From contig NC_133292.1 in assembly GCF_005239225.2 (NCBI RefSeq), positions 7,164,985 through 7,228,984 of the forward strand: DNA of 64,000 nucleotides, written 5' to 3'. Source of the stretch: Populus alba (taxonomy: Eukaryota > Streptophyta > Magnoliopsida > Malpighiales > Salicaceae). How positions within the stretch are numbered: position 1 is the stretch's first letter; each line of letters begins with the position of its first letter. Positions 37,199-50,279 of the stretch are shown here, piece after piece. The notes below the pieces were generated by a model that had not been told where the DNA came from, ran no database searches, and was given only the letters and a program-made list of their open reading frames with translations. The translations under genes were made by a program, and so were the position numbers.

Positions 37199-40100
37199 CT
37201 ATTGATATTGGTTGCTAGGCCGGAGCAAAATTGATAGAATTTCAGAGAACTGAGGGCGCTTTGATGGGGAATTGTTCCAGCACTTGGTCATCAGAGATCT
37301 TAGGATTAGCAGGCAGTCCTTGGGGATCTCTGGTCTTAAGCCACAAGCAGCTATACCAACTGCTGCCTGCACAGGTGAGTATGCAGCATAAGCAGCCTCA
37401 CCGGTCACCATCTCCCAAACCACCATCCCGAAACTATATGCATTGCTCATCCATGTCTCAGTGATATTCTCTGGATCACCTGCAATGATCTGTTTTCAAC
37501 CAGAAATGGAAAGGATCAGTTCATCTTTCCTGTTTAGGGAGGCAAGTTTATGTTTCATAATGACCATAGCATTTGGACAACAGCAACTTGACTGATTGAA
37601 GCTAGTGTCAAGAACTGCATTGAGTTTAATACATGTCTATCGCTCCTATAGGTAAATGGATTTGAAAAAAGTTTGTGCCCGCATATTGGCTTACAAATTT
37701 GGTATTGAAAAGGACCATCAATCATGCCTCAAGTTTAAAAGATCAAATCAGCGGGCTCCACTAATAAACCATTCTGCTAAAAGTGGAACAAAAAAAAATA
37801 TTATAGTGGTTGAGATGATTTGCCTAATGGAGAAAACAAGGGTGCTTATGCAAAGGCAAATGTTGTATTTGGATGTAAAGCAAGAACAATTATGAAGACA
37901 TGTTGCGCATGCTCAAACAATCATTCGGGGATGAGTGATTTAAAGTCTCTGTCAGCATATTTGAGTGAAACCAGATAGCACCCGCATACATTGAGTCTAA
38001 GCAATGTCCTTGATTACAGTAATAACATAGTTTTTCAAGAAAAGAAACCCCTACCAAGTATTCTCCTGTTAAATTTCCGGTACCTTGTAACAGCTAGGAA
38101 ATTAAAGATTAAAAATGGCATAAATTCACGGTGACAGTTAGCAGTGCTTATATGTATCCATGTCTTAGTACCTGTATGCAATAAGAGATGGAACCCAGCT
38201 ACACAATAAAAGACGCAGCACCTATATGCAAATAAACTCAAAATACATCAATGATCTCTCAGAAACTAAACTATTCCAACATCAGAGCAAGACAATAAGC
38301 GGACATCCCACGGGGGATTAGTGGACGACATGGAATTGTGATTACTTGCTAAAAATTGTGATAATCAAAACAACCTTTCAAATGCATACTAAAGAACAAG
38401 ATAAAGTGGTTTCATTGTCCACGTAAGCAATCACATCATGGAACCTTGGAACTATGGCAAATTGGCAACAATGTCAACACAATAAAATTCTGATCACGGA
38501 TAGGTTCGTGGCCGTGGCAAGTGCTTGTTGAATGGATAGTTATGGTCAGAACTGACTTCTTTCAAAGAAATGGATTTTGAAACTAGCGAAGGAAGATAGA
38601 AAACAAACCTCTGGAGCGAGCCAGCGATAACCGTCTGTTTCATACTCCATTGCCTCACCCATGCTCTTGCAAACAGTAACTATGCCCATGTCCCCTAAGC
38701 AAGCATTCCCATGCCGGTCCAGTAAAATTCGTTGCGTGTTAAGGTCTCTATATGCAACACCATGATCATTCATAAACCTCATTCCTTCTGCTACATCTGT
38801 AGCAATTCTCATTATCTCCTTGGGTTGAAGCTTTTTATTCTTTAGCATTAACTCGTTAACAGATCCACCTTCCATCAATTTGGTCACCACACACAATCCA
38901 TGATTTTCATCAACACAAATGCCATGAAATTGATGAATGTTCTTGTGACCACAAGTCATTAATGCCAGCAGATCTTTACGGAGCTCAAACTCGTAAGAAT
39001 TCCCTTTATCACACCCTTTAAGCTTCTCAATTCCCACCCTTTTGCCCTTATAAACTCCCTTAAAGGAACTCGGTCCAATCTGATCAATAAATTCAAGATT
39101 ATCAGAATTCAAAAGCCATTTCCCTAATTCATCCCCGCCAGAATTAATCGTTTGCCACCCATCAACCGCTACAACTATCGAAGAAGTGGGTAAGGGCATC
39201 TCGAGCAGAATCTTCACATTCGGATTCTCAATGCCATTCCTAAAATTCTGTTCGCAGGGATCTTCTTCAATTTCACCAAAGCTTCCTCTTGTATTCTCTT
39301 CTTGACACCCACAAAGCCCAAATGGAAGCTTCACTGTGGTTGATTTGGACTTCTTTACAGAAGATTTTAAGGCATTCTCGATACGAGCTTTAAATGATTT
39401 CGCTTGACCAGCTTGAACTAAAAGAAGAACAACGCCAAGAGTAAATCCCTTCTTTTCAAAGATCTGTATCTTCTTGCAACAAATGGAAGCACTATCTAAT
39501 GCACCAGACATTACGGGCCACGAAATGGAAGAGTTACAAGCAAATGTGAGTTTGTATACAGCACCCTGTATCTCATCATCAGACACTTCTTGAATCATTA
39601 TTGCCGGTTGCTCATCAACTAGTGCCTGCTCTATCAACTTGATGTGCATAAACACTTCTTTCATATCAAACCCTGCCTGGGCATAACTGTCAAAAATACC
39701 CAGAATTAAACAGAAAGAAAGAAAAAGACAACATCACGCAAATAACACAAGTAAACAGAAACTTTGAAGACAAAAGGTAATTTTCTTCGAAACGCTTTTA
39801 GAAAGCTTTTTTCGGTATAGTGGAGTAAATCTCAAATTCTAACATCGATGCTATCTTTCTATTAGTAGCCCCCCCCCCACCCAAAAAAAAAAAGCAAATA
39901 AAATGGTGCGCTATCTTTGCTAAATAGGGAGGCAATGTAAATCCAAAAAATATAAATTACATCGTTATCTAATTTTCCTCCATTTTCGTGGCCATCAAAC
40001 AAAACCCAGACGCAGAAATTCAATAAAGTAAAGCAAGATTGGATCTCCAGTAAAAAGTAAACCTGAGTGGCAAAGAATCATAGTGCTTTCTAATATTGGA

Positions 40101-40520
40101 CACAAGCTTCTCAGGCAACTGGCTCCCGGGATACAACTGGGTGAGGTTCCGTACAACACTGGCCCACACAACCTTTCTACATCTCTCACTCTTATTACCA
40201 CTACAATTACCCTGCTGAGAACTCGTTAGCTGAACTTGTGAGTCACGTGGTGAATCAAGATTCAATGAGTTTTTAAGTGAAGCAATGGCTTCGGACACAT
40301 TTCGACTCAATCTTTGAAGCTTTTTTTGCATTGCAGAAGATGAGGAAACAGTGTCTTTCAGTGAAAGATTCGAGCTTTGATCAGATAGTTGTAGAGATGC
40401 TGCTTCCGTTGTTGAAGATGATGAGGTTTCTGATCTGTCATGTGTTCTCATTAGGACTTGTTCAACCATGTCCTCGTCTGTGCTGGCTCTGCTTGACCAG
40501 CACTCTAGTGCTCCTGCCAT
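37199..40520 (-). CDS. Protein kinase-like protein, probable pseudokinase
   Basis: Exons on the minus strand are 40520-40063, 39686-38609 and 37489-37199, joining in frame to 608 aa. The N-terminal ~155 residues are Ser-rich, with EDMVEQVLMRTHDRSE near the start and LQRLSRNVSEAIASLKNSL, probably helical. Residues ~350-600 form a kinase fold: loop IGPSSFKGVYKG, APE intact at 510-512, and a C-lobe ending SKRPQFSEILSILL. Catalytic residues are altered. The VAVK lysine position is E373 (VGIEKL), although K374 follows. The HRD motif is YRD (465-467) with D467 kept. The metal-binding Asn is R472. DFG is DMG (485-487). Catalysis is therefore doubtful, and a scaffold or regulatory role is more likely. 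I recognise a conserved plant gene family but cannot name the orthologue with certainty. The 5' flank is purine-rich on the plus strand (40660-40740). Confidence 0.88.
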
Positions 40521-40763
40521 GGATTCTCGTTGATGGGCCTTGGGTCAAGACCAGGGTGGCTAAGTTTGAGGGAGAAAACGAAGGGTTGTTCTATGTTTTG
40601 GTTCAGATTCCGAGCTCGGTATTATTATTTTTTGGTTTAAAAAGTACTGGCAGGGGGGGATGAAGAGGAGTTGAGCTGTTGGGGGTGGTTTGTCATGGAG
40701 GGTGAAGTGTGATAAATAATGGGAGAGGGGGGGGCATGATGAGGACAGATCGCAGTCTGTTAG
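40521..40763 (-). promoter_or_regulatory. Probable leader and core promoter of the kinase-like gene
   Basis: Read on the minus strand, this is pyrimidine-rich (CCCCCCCTCTCCCATT near 40720-40735) and leads to ATG 40520. No splice signals are needed before the start. The transcription start cannot be placed. Confidence 0.35.
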
Positions 40764-41757
40764 CATTGCCTTTTGATCTGTTTGTACTTTGTAGTTTGTT
40801 GTGTTCTTTGTAGTCGAGTTCCGGACAGACCTCGAAAAAAGTCTTCGACTTGTACAGGCAAAATATCAATTATGCTCCCAGTATATATCAAATCCATTCT
40901 CCATCAAATCCTTGCAATAGTTTTAATTAACAAATTATTAAGTGGTCGTTTTAAACTCACATGATTTCCTTTTTTTTATAAAAAATATTCATTCAAGAAA
41001 TATAAGTAAAAAGACATCAAGACTTTATATATTTTTTTATATACACTTTATTCTATTGCGTGAATTTTGTATGGCAAATAAAAAGATCTTGAAGAATTTG
41101 ATGGATTTTTATACGGAAAGAGACATCATGGGAGTTATATGTGATCACTTGATTGTTCTGTTAGCTAGAATTAACAAAAAATTTAATTTAAGACCTCTTA
41201 ATACGTGGAGATTAATGGAGATAAAAATAAAATATCAATTAAAATGTTCCTTATAGGTTGAAGGTTTTACCAAGGTTTGCCCCTCGAGGTTTTGTTGGAT
41301 GCCATGGAAACTTTACACTCCACCTCTCAAGTTTAGAAGCAAATAGAAGAGTCTAAAATATTGTTTCCTGGATTAAAACGAAATCAAGGCTTCAACTAGG
41401 AGTATTGACAACTGAAATTGAAATTGTGTTTGAATGTGTTTTAAAAAAATATTTTAATATATTTTTAAATAAAATAAAAATAAAAAGTACATAACACCAC
41501 GGTACAAAATACATTCTAAAATACAACAATTTTGCCATGATAAAATGTACATGACCCATGAGAAGCTATCCTCGAGTAGCAAGGTTAAAAATATATTTCT
41601 TTTTTTGAAAGATGTCCATAACATTTTGGGTACTAGAAACTGAAAAGTTAACCAAGGTGGGTTTGTGTTTTTTATTTTATATGTATCTAGTTGAAAACTC
41701 TCTTTTAATTATTAGTTTAAAAAATTATAATTTATATTTTTTTTAGAAAATAGTTGT

Positions 41758-41955
41758 TTGGAAATGTGGTTGTGGTTATTTTTTAAAGTGTTTTTCAATT
41801 AGAAATACATCAAAATAATATTTTTTTTATTTAAAAAAATTATTTTTGATATCAACATATCAAAATAATCTAAAAATATAAAAAATATATCAATTTAAAA
41901 TATAAAAAAAATAATTTTAAAAAAAACACTTTTTAAAATATAAAACCAAATAAAA
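41758..41955. repeat. AT-rich fold-back (MITE-like) repeat, best copy
   Basis: It begins GAAATGTGGTTGTGG and then TTTTTTAAAGTGTTTTT. It ends AAAAAACACTTTTTAAAA, an imperfect inverted copy. The centre is TTTTTGATATCAACATATCA followed by AAATAAT, itself palindromic. There is no coding capacity. Similar centres recur at about 9880-9940, 36100-36150, 36780-36830, 42910-42970 and 43790-43850. Confidence 0.65.
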
Positions 41956-42879
41956 TAACCTAGACGTCATATTGAGTTCCCCTTGTAACAACACAAACAC
42001 GTGATGATTCTGGTTTGATAACACGACTACAGTTGCAGCCTCGCTCGCGTTTCCAAACGGGCTAGCACCTGTAAATGGACTGTGGGTTGGTTGATATCAG
42101 TGTTTTTTTCTAATGATTCAAGAGTTCTCCACTTGAAGGCTCTTCTTTATAGCAAGACAACAAGAACAGCAATAACAAATTGTGCACTTCCAGACAAACA
42201 TATGAATGTGAAATTGCACGTGTTGATAAATCTCAAAAAAAAAAAAAAAAAAGTCTGGTCGGATTTTAACAAGGCTACCCACAACACCTGTACCTTCCCG
42301 GGAAAGAATCCAATAAACAATTAAGTGTTGTTCGGTTCGTTTTTGAAGTTCAGAATTCCATTTTACAGCAGTTAAAAAAAAATCCTTGTAAAAACCACCT
42401 CTGTGTTGCATCAGAATTCAGCAAATTAACAGTTGTAAAAAAAAATTGGATCAAATATTATCCCATGTCTGTCAAATATAAAATTGAAATTGAAAAGAAG
42501 TTTAACATGATGACTGAAATGTAACGAAGAAAAAATGTTAGGGACCAAAAAGGAAAGAAAGGCGTGGATAATATTGCGAGCTGTCGGGGGAGGATCTAGA
42601 GGCTATCAATTTGCCATCTAATTTACATTGTATTTTGTAAGATAAATCTTTAATTTAATAACGACAAGACGAAAAATGCAATGGGTCGTCAAATAGAAAT
42701 AGACATCAAGACCTAAAACAATGAAAACATGATTTGAAAGGGCGTGAATGAAATGAAATTTAATGCAAAGACCAAACTGCAATGAATAAAAAATGCAAGG
42801 GATCAAGAAGGAAAAAACTAACCATGAATAGTTGAACAATGCACTGTGAGGGTGCTTTGGTGGAGTTCATTTGATATTT

Positions 42880-43000
42880 GATTTGATGATGGTGATATTT
42901 TTAAAAATATATTAAAATAATATTTTAAAAAGTATATTTTTAATATCAATACAACATAAAATAAAATTCAAAAAATTTTTTTATCATGCAAACACAAAAA
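42880..43000. repeat. AT-rich fold-back dispersed repeat
   Basis: ATATTTTTAAAAATATATT arms and a TTTTTAATATCAATACA centre match the family described at 41758-41955. Confidence 0.5.
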
Positions 43001-43390
43001 CAAACGATATTTAATTTTGCATTATTAGTGACTATATTTTATTTTTATCTCTCCAAGCGGCATTGGAAGTCTATCTACCTCAACAATCCATATATCATCG
43101 CAAAATTGAAATCCACGGATACATAATCGAATTGAAGCTACAATCAAGTTTATCACAACATGTTTTTATCTTTCATTCAGGAGCCCACTCGAGAAGAATG
43201 GTGCACCTGACCATTTTTTTTTTTTTTAGTGAATATTCGGTCGGCTTATGCGCACCACGACTAATTCACAGCTCACTGAACATCCTGCAAACCCAATAAA
43301 TATATAAAGAACAATTTTGAATTTTCTTTTTTCAACTAAAGTGTCCGATGACATTTCAAGAACTTTAATTCCAAAGGTTAGAGAGGGTGA

Positions 43391-43413
43391 TTATTATTAT
43401 TATTATTATTATT
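43391..43413. repeat. (TTA)n microsatellite
   Basis: Uninterrupted TTA trinucleotide run. Confidence 0.9.
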
Positions 43414-43734
43414 GCCTTTTGAATTCAAGTATCAATGCTTGATAGTCGATATCCAAGAAAAATTATTTTTTTAATTGAACTGGGTTTGGATAGAAAAAAG
43501 AATCCAAAGGTCATTAACAAAATTGCTTGAAAGCCAAAAGCTAGAACCTGAAATAACAAAGGTTTTCTGGTTCGTGGAGCATGAAAGCGATTCAACATGT
43601 ATAAATGAAGGAACACATTTTCCCAGTTACAAGAGCGACAACTAAAAGCTACATCTACAACTTGGCCAAACATTACTAATTCTGCCGTACCAAACACGCG
43701 CGTGCTTGTGCTATAAAGCAGTAGATGTTTAGGT

Positions 43735-43935
43735 CCAGTTTATTTTTATGCTTTAAAAATATTTTAAAAAAAAAAAATTTTAATTTTTTATTTTAAAATT
43801 AATTTTTTTATATTTTAAATTATTTTGATATATATTAATATTAAAAAATAAAAAAAAATTTATTTTAATATATTTTTTAATAAAAAATACTTTAAAAAAC
43901 TATCGCAACCACTTTTAATATATTTTTATAAAAGA
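43735..43935. repeat. AT-rich fold-back dispersed repeat
   Basis: The A/T-only block contains AATTATTTTGATATATATTA at its centre and T-rich then A-rich flanks, ending at AACTATCGCAACCACTTTT. It resembles the same repeat family. Confidence 0.5.
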
Positions 43936-44399
43936 TGCTATTTTAAAATAAAAAAGTTAAGAAGGTGGAGATAAAATAATATTATTTTAGATAAAAATAA
44001 AATGATCGAATGCTAATTAACTTCATGAATACACACACGGGATACTGGCATGCTAAACGCCACTCATTTGAGTTTGGCAACTATGGATGAGATACTAGAT
44101 GCAAACACACATTGACACACGTTTATCTAGTACAGTTCACTTCCTGCACCCTTTCTGTTTTGACAATTAAGTTTTCACGCATCAACGTTAAATATACTAC
44201 ATGATTGCTATGTTTGCTAAAACAAAAATTCAAAATATGCAATTTAAATTGGAATTTAGATAATAACAAGATTATGAACCTATACAACGCTGCGGGTCAG
44301 GTTAATTTAAAAAAAAAACGTATAAATAATGTTAAGACGTTACTAATATTTTTTTTACAATGGAAACATAAAACTAAACTACATGGGAATTAACACAGC

Positions 44400-45740
44400 G
44401 TGGTTTTAATTGACTTTGTGGATTCAAAAGTAACTTGAATAACTTGTAAAAATATAATTTGACTCAGAAAAAAATTTAATGTGACATTTTTTAATATTAA
44501 TATAACAATATAGTTGATTGACTTGTGACAATTTAATTAGCATGCTAAATTCACGATTCAAGTTATAAGACTATAATAACCTCTTATAAAATAGTTCGAA
44601 ATAAATTACAGAGCTTTATTCCTAGTTAACCCAATATTGAATGATAATAAATAAAAATAAATAAGAACCTACAAAGATAACCTAGATTGGCATGTCAATC
44701 CCATGACTAATATCATAAGACTTGGTGTTGAAGGATGATGTTGGGAAAAAAAAAAAACAATATCAGGAATCAATTCGTTAAACCCATGACCCAAACAATG
44801 GGACTAACATAGCTGAATATATATACACAAAAAAATAACTTGATTTAACTCAGGTTAACTTGCTAAATATGCGGTTTGGTCATGAGACCGAGACAACCTT
44901 GTAAAGAGCAGACAAAAAAAAAAAGCACGAAGCTTAATTCCCAGTCAAGATTGTTTAATTCAATGCTAAGCAATGAGATTTGTAAAAAAAAATAATTAGA
45001 AAAATAAGATAAAAAAATATGCAAAGTTAACATGAATTAATCTATTAATCATTATTTTCGAGTCACGAGGGCAGGATAACCTATAAAAAACAAGTTATAA
45101 TAAACCATGAAACTTGATTTTCAATCAAGCACGGTGTTAGATGATAAAATTGAGAAGAAGAAAAAAAACAATCAGTTCAAAAAAGAAAAAAAAATTAGTT
45201 GACTGGGTTAAATTGTTAAACCCGTGATTTGGGTCATGAAACGAGGACAACCCAGTAAAAAACAAAATAGAAGTCAAAGGATCCGTGACTCAAGTCATAA
45301 GACTGAAATAACCTCTTAAAAATATAACAAAGAAATGAAATGTCAAAGCCAGCAACTCTGATCACGATATCAATATATCTTCATATAAAGTATATCAAAA
45401 CAATTAAAAATTTTTAATTCCCAACTGATTTAATGTCGAATAATGAAATTAGAAAAAATAACTTCAGTCAACTCGTCAAACATTATTCTCATGTACTAAA
45501 GCTGAAATAACATAATAAAAGAAAACAAAACAAACCATGAGGTCAAATTCCTAATCAATTAAATATTAAATGATGAAAATAATAAAAAATTAACTAAGAA
45601 AAAAAAAACCAATTAGGTTAATATGTCAAACATGCTATTTGTGCCATGAGAGTGGAATATCCTAATACAAAATATATTTTATGTTAAATAATAAAATTAA
45701 AAAAAAGTATTAATTGAAAAAATAAACAAAAAAAAAAAAA
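44400..45740. repeat. Degenerate tandem array, units of roughly 150-200 bp
   Basis: A phrase of the type 'TAACTC..GGTTAA..TTGTTAAACCCGTGA..GGGTCATGA.AC.GAGACAACC..GTAAA..AACAAA..CTTAATTCCCA.TCAA..TTTAATGTTGAATGATGAAATT' recurs with variation near 44520, 44620, 44690, 44860, 45060, 45210, 45290, 45420, 45540 and 45640. Copies are diverged, so the array is old. Similar arrays are familiar from poplar intergenic DNA. There is no open frame across units. Confidence 0.65.
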
Positions 45741-45810
45741 ATAACACCAGTAAAATTAAAATGAATAGTGTTTTTAGAACTAGGATACAGCAAAAACCCC
45801 TCTCTTTTTT

Positions 45811-46013
45811 AAAAAATAGTTGAAAAGCTACTTAAATTGCTTGATAACCAAAGGTTAGTTGAAGGTTCACGCAAATTAATAGACCCGACCACGTGGGAAA
45901 ATCATTGTGGTTGTGCTTTTAATTACAGTGGATTATAACAGTAAATTAATGTATTTGCCATTCAAGAAAAAATTACGCAATGTTGTTTTTTAAGGGTAAA
46001 TAGTATTTTTTAT
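45811..46013 (+). repeat. Direct duplication, copy A (~190 bp)
   Basis: It shares an ordered series of matches with 46271-46465: GCTTGATA..., AGGTTCACGCAAATTAA, AATCATTGTGG.TGTGC, TTTAATTAC.GTGGATTAT, CACAATGTTG-like and TTTTTAAGGGTAAA. The two copies lie about 455 bp apart in the same orientation. Confidence 0.75.
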
Positions 46014-46270
46014 TTATTTACTTGTCTTTTTAGATTTATTTAAGAGTATCTTGATTTATTTTTTATCAATAAATCCAATATTAAATGATAAAATCAATAA
46101 AAAATTAATTAAATTCTTTTTAACCTATCAAGTTAAATTGTAAAATTTTTTATTTACATCATGAAAAAATAATTATAAAAACCACTTTTCTTTTATTTTT
46201 TTATTTTTTTTATTAACATTAGCAATAAACTTATTTAGTATTTATTTAGAATTATAATAGCGGTTAGTTT

Positions 46271-46465
46271 TTCCCGTTAAAAAGATACTCGAACTGCTTG
46301 ATAGCTAGAGGTTAAAGGTTCACGCAAATTAACAGAACCCAAGCCTTGTGGAATAATCATTGTGGATGTGCCTTTAATTACTGTGGATTATGACAGAATT
46401 GATATCCTTGCCCTTCGTAGAAAATCACACAATGTTGATTTTTAAGGGTAAAATAATATTTTACC
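46271..46465 (+). repeat. Direct duplication, copy B (~190 bp)
   Basis: This is the partner of 45811-46013, diverged by scattered substitutions and small indels. It could be a pair of solo LTRs or a duplicated non-autonomous element. No clean target duplication was found. Confidence 0.75.
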
Positions 46466-47239
46466 TAAGTTCATCTGTCATTATAGAATTGTTTGATGAT
46501 GTATAGTCTTTTTATAATTTTATGCAGGGTTAAATTACAGGTTACCTTAAAAAAATAGTGGCTTGTCTTCATGAGTATATTAGTCATTTCATTTTTGTTT
46601 TTTACAGTTATCGGGGTGATTTTATTATTTACTTGATTGACTAGGAATAAAAAAAGAAAAGTTGCGTGCTTTACGAACATGCCAACAATAAGCTACCTTC
46701 TTGTTTTTGGATGATACACGTGGTGACTTCGTGACAAAGAAAAACCAGTTTCTTCCTTGGTGTGTTTGCTGCATTGCCTAGGCATCCATGTGTTTGTATC
46801 TTTACACAGCTATAGTTGTTTTAAATAAAATGCAATTAAGTGTATGTTTGGTTAAAAAAAATAGGTTTTATTGTTTATGGAACCCTGCCTGTTACTGCGC
46901 ATTCTAGACATAAGGTTTCGTGAAGCATCTCCCTGCTATTTTTGTTTCAGCAGTAAACAATGGCGCGCCTTCTTACGCATTGTGCATGCTAATTAATTAG
47001 CACGAATAGTGTAGCATGTTATATATTTACTGAACAGTGTACGAGACACTATTCTGGTCGGATTGGTTCCGGTTCAAAGCTCATAATACATTGAACCAGG
47101 TCTGACGCGGTAAAATAAAAAATAAAAATTATTTTTTAATTGTGTTTTATTGCGCGCTTAATAAACCAAAAAAATTGTAGCCCTTGTCGGATGTATTTCA
47201 TACGTGATGGAATTGTAGATGGTTTAATGAAACAATAAA

Positions 47240-47530
47240 AAAATATTTTATATAAAGTATTATTTATTTATGATGTAATAGCGATAGTTAAAATTATAAT
47301 ATTTAAATTAAAAATCATCAATATAATATATATATTTTTTAAATTTATTTTATAACCTCAATTTCAAAAGCATTATTAACCAGACACGTTAAATTACTTT
47401 TTGTTCAACCACGGTTTTAACCAAACATATATAAATACCAAATCAACCTCAATTAAAAATACTTTTTATAAAATAATTTTTTTCAAACCACAATTACAAC
47501 AATTACCCCAATACCAAACACACTTTGTAA
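47240..47530. repeat. AT-rich dispersed repeat with TACCAAACACAC end
   Basis: ACCACGGTTTTAACCAAAC (about 47410) and CAAACCACAATTACAACAATT (about 47485) followed by ACCCCAATACCAAACACAC are phrases typical of the fold-back repeats in this window read on the other strand. No coding content. Confidence 0.45.
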
Positions 47531-50060
47531 CGTTGGAGGCTACCTTTTGTGCGTGGCTTGATTCTCATCGGTCTAACAGCTATTAATTTTCTTCTTCTTC
47601 TTTTCTTCCTTTTTAATGTTTATCATTGCAACATCTCACAACAACCCTTTATTTTTTTTTTCTCGTTAAGATTTGGTCTATGTTCTTCTAATTATCATTT
47701 CATTTACTTTAATTAGTTTATATAATTAAACTTGTTTTTTTTTTTTATTTCATTCCTCGTTGATTTTTTTTCTCATTTTAGATTTGATCATCGTTCTTTT
47801 TGTTATTATTTTTTTTTTATCTTGGATGATTTTTAGAATCATTTTTCTTTTTATAATTTCATAATCTTTCATTGTATTTAAGTATCATATTTGAATTTTG
47901 TTATTTTTTAATGCTATTTTTAACCTTGAAAAGTTTTTTAAATTGATTTTTTTTACTTATCCTATCTTTCAACATTAAATCAAGATTCTTACTTGACTTC
48001 AAGTTTGTGATTTAAACGGTTTGTGAATTTGATAGGTTTACTCAAGCTTAAAAGATTTTTAGTCATTTTATTTGTTGTTTTTTTTTAATCCATGTTTTTC
48101 AATTTTATAACTTGACATTGTATTTAATTGGATATTAAATTTTATAATTTCATTTCATTTTTTATTTTATATATGATTTTTCACTAATTTTAAAAAGATT
48201 TCAAGTCTTTCTGTGTTTTGTTTTTTTTTTGTTTGTTTTAACTTGTTTTTAAAGAATTTATTATAACTAAGCTAAATTAGTTTCTTGATATTTATTTTTT
48301 AAAAAAATATATCATTTAATATGTTATTATCTTCATTTATTTTAATATTTTTTTTATGATTATAAGAAAATACATGACTCGCTGTTTAGCACAAGTAATA
48401 AAAACTAGTTTGATCACTATAAATCGAAAAGCTAGTTCCGAAGTCTTTCTAGTTTTCAAATATTTTTAATAGCTCTTTTTACCAAATATTCTTCCTTTAA
48501 CCATCAATATAATCACATCCACAGCCATGGGCACATCGGACTACAACCACAACCAAAACTACAAGCCAAACATACCTTTATCAAGTAACTCGGTGAGGAT
48601 TGAATTTGAGCATTTAACGACAAAGAGTGGAAAACGTGGGACCAAGAGGGGGGGTAGATTGGACGAGATTAGTGGGGTCAGACGTTGATCTAACGGTCGG
48701 AAAAGTGACCCCACAACGCAAAAATCACGTGATGCAGGGGCCATTTATCTTAGCAAAAATGTCGGGAACAGCCCAGCTACGATACTTGTTATGACATGGG
48801 TGGCTGCTTTGCATTACTTGAAGGGCCCACGTAGTCTTTGCTTTTCCTTGTACCAATGTTTGTCATTGTAATAGTTTTTGTTTTAAAATAATTTTTTTTT
48901 AAAAAATAAATGTTTAAAAATTAATTTTTTTAATATTTAATAGTTTTATAAAAAATTAATTATAAGGTAATTTCAAGTATTTGAATATATAATAGAAAAT
49001 AAATTAAAAAATAAAATTTTTTTTTTTTCAAGATTATTATAAAAATTCAGAACAAATATTATAGATACAATTTTTTTTTTAAAATAAAATTAAACAAAAA
49101 CTATTTTATTTTCATAAATTATGTCATATAAGAGAAATAATTATAAAAAAAATAAGGACTAGATATAACTTATTTAAAAAACGTAAGATGATGAGATTAA
49201 AAAAATAATCTTATAACTTATTTAAAATAAAATAAAGATTAATAAAAAATAAAAACCAAATATGATATATGTAAAAAATTCTTAATTAAAACAATAACAA
49301 GAAAAAAAAATTAAAATAAAGAGAATAAAAGTTGATATGAAAATTAAATTTAAAGGGAATAAATAAATAAAAATTCAAATCAAAACACATAAGAATTAAA
49401 ATTGATATAATCAACAAATAACTTAATATTTTTGAATTTTTGAAAAGCATATCAAGTCTAAAATAAAAAAATTACTTTTATGAAAAAAATTAAATTTTCT
49501 TTTGATTATATAGTGTTTTTCATTAACAATTTTTTTATAATAATAAATAAACATGGAAAAAATTAGAAAGTAATTTACAGGAAATTATTTTTTATGAATA
49601 AAGGGGATCATAATTTAAAAAAAAAGTTTTTTTAAAAATATTTATAATAAAGATTTCAAGAAAGAATTTTCAGTAAAATTAATATAAAATCATGATATTT
49701 ATTTAACCAGATATTTTTGAACATATTTTTAATTATAACCATGACAAAACACAGTTGTAATCATATTTTATTACCAAACAAACCGGATAATCGTTTATGA
49801 TGATGTTATGATAGCTGCACACGAAATGGAAAGTTTGTACGGAATGTTTTATTCTATATACCGCCCAACGAAGCTATTCATTGCTGGTTGGGCCCTTTGC
49901 TCCCGGTTTCAGATAGCCCAGGCTCCATTCCATGAATAGAATCTCTCGAGCAGATATTTCGGGCTCTTTTCGCCTGGCCCAAGAAAATATCACGATTTTT
50001 TTTTTGAGAAATAGATTTCACAGGATATTTATAAAGTTCACAGTAAACTGAGTAAAGTAT

Positions 50061-50098
50061 AATAATAATAATAATAATAATAATAATTATTATTATTA
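50061..50098. repeat. (AAT)n / (ATT)n microsatellite
   Basis: An AAT run (50061-50087) flips into a TTA run, so the tract is partly palindromic. It is about 400 bp upstream of the Rab3GAP start codon. Confidence 0.9.
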
Positions 50099-50279
50099 AA
50101 AATATATGTTAGATCTAATATTATTAAGTATAAAACACCCCTAACTTGCATCAATGGAAAAACTCATGAGAAAAAAATTAAAAAAGTCTATATAATTAAT
50201 TACAAAAAATTAATAATCCAAAGACAGATGATTGGTAAAATGGATTCTATAGATAATAATAATAAAAAATGAGTGTGTT

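Larger units (their letters stand above)
40764..50279. other. Long gene-free, repeat-dense intergenic region
   Basis: There is no supported coding gene in about 9.5 kb. It contains AT-rich fold-back repeats (41420-41480, 41758-41955, 42880-43000, 43735-43935, 47240-47530), a degenerate tandem array (44400-45740), a direct duplication (45811-46013 and 46271-46465), and a T-rich low-complexity block (47590-48350). Frames of 60-100 codons are AT-composition artefacts. Confidence 0.6.

Noticed and set aside
40277..40663. 128-codon plus-strand frame over the kinase-like gene start
   Set aside because: It is the complement of exon 1 and the leader of the minus-strand gene, and has no domain of its own.
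43391..43413. Possible CRISPR or regular-spaced array among repeats
   Set aside because: The repeats here are simple trinucleotides; there are no spacers, and the genome is a plant nuclear one.
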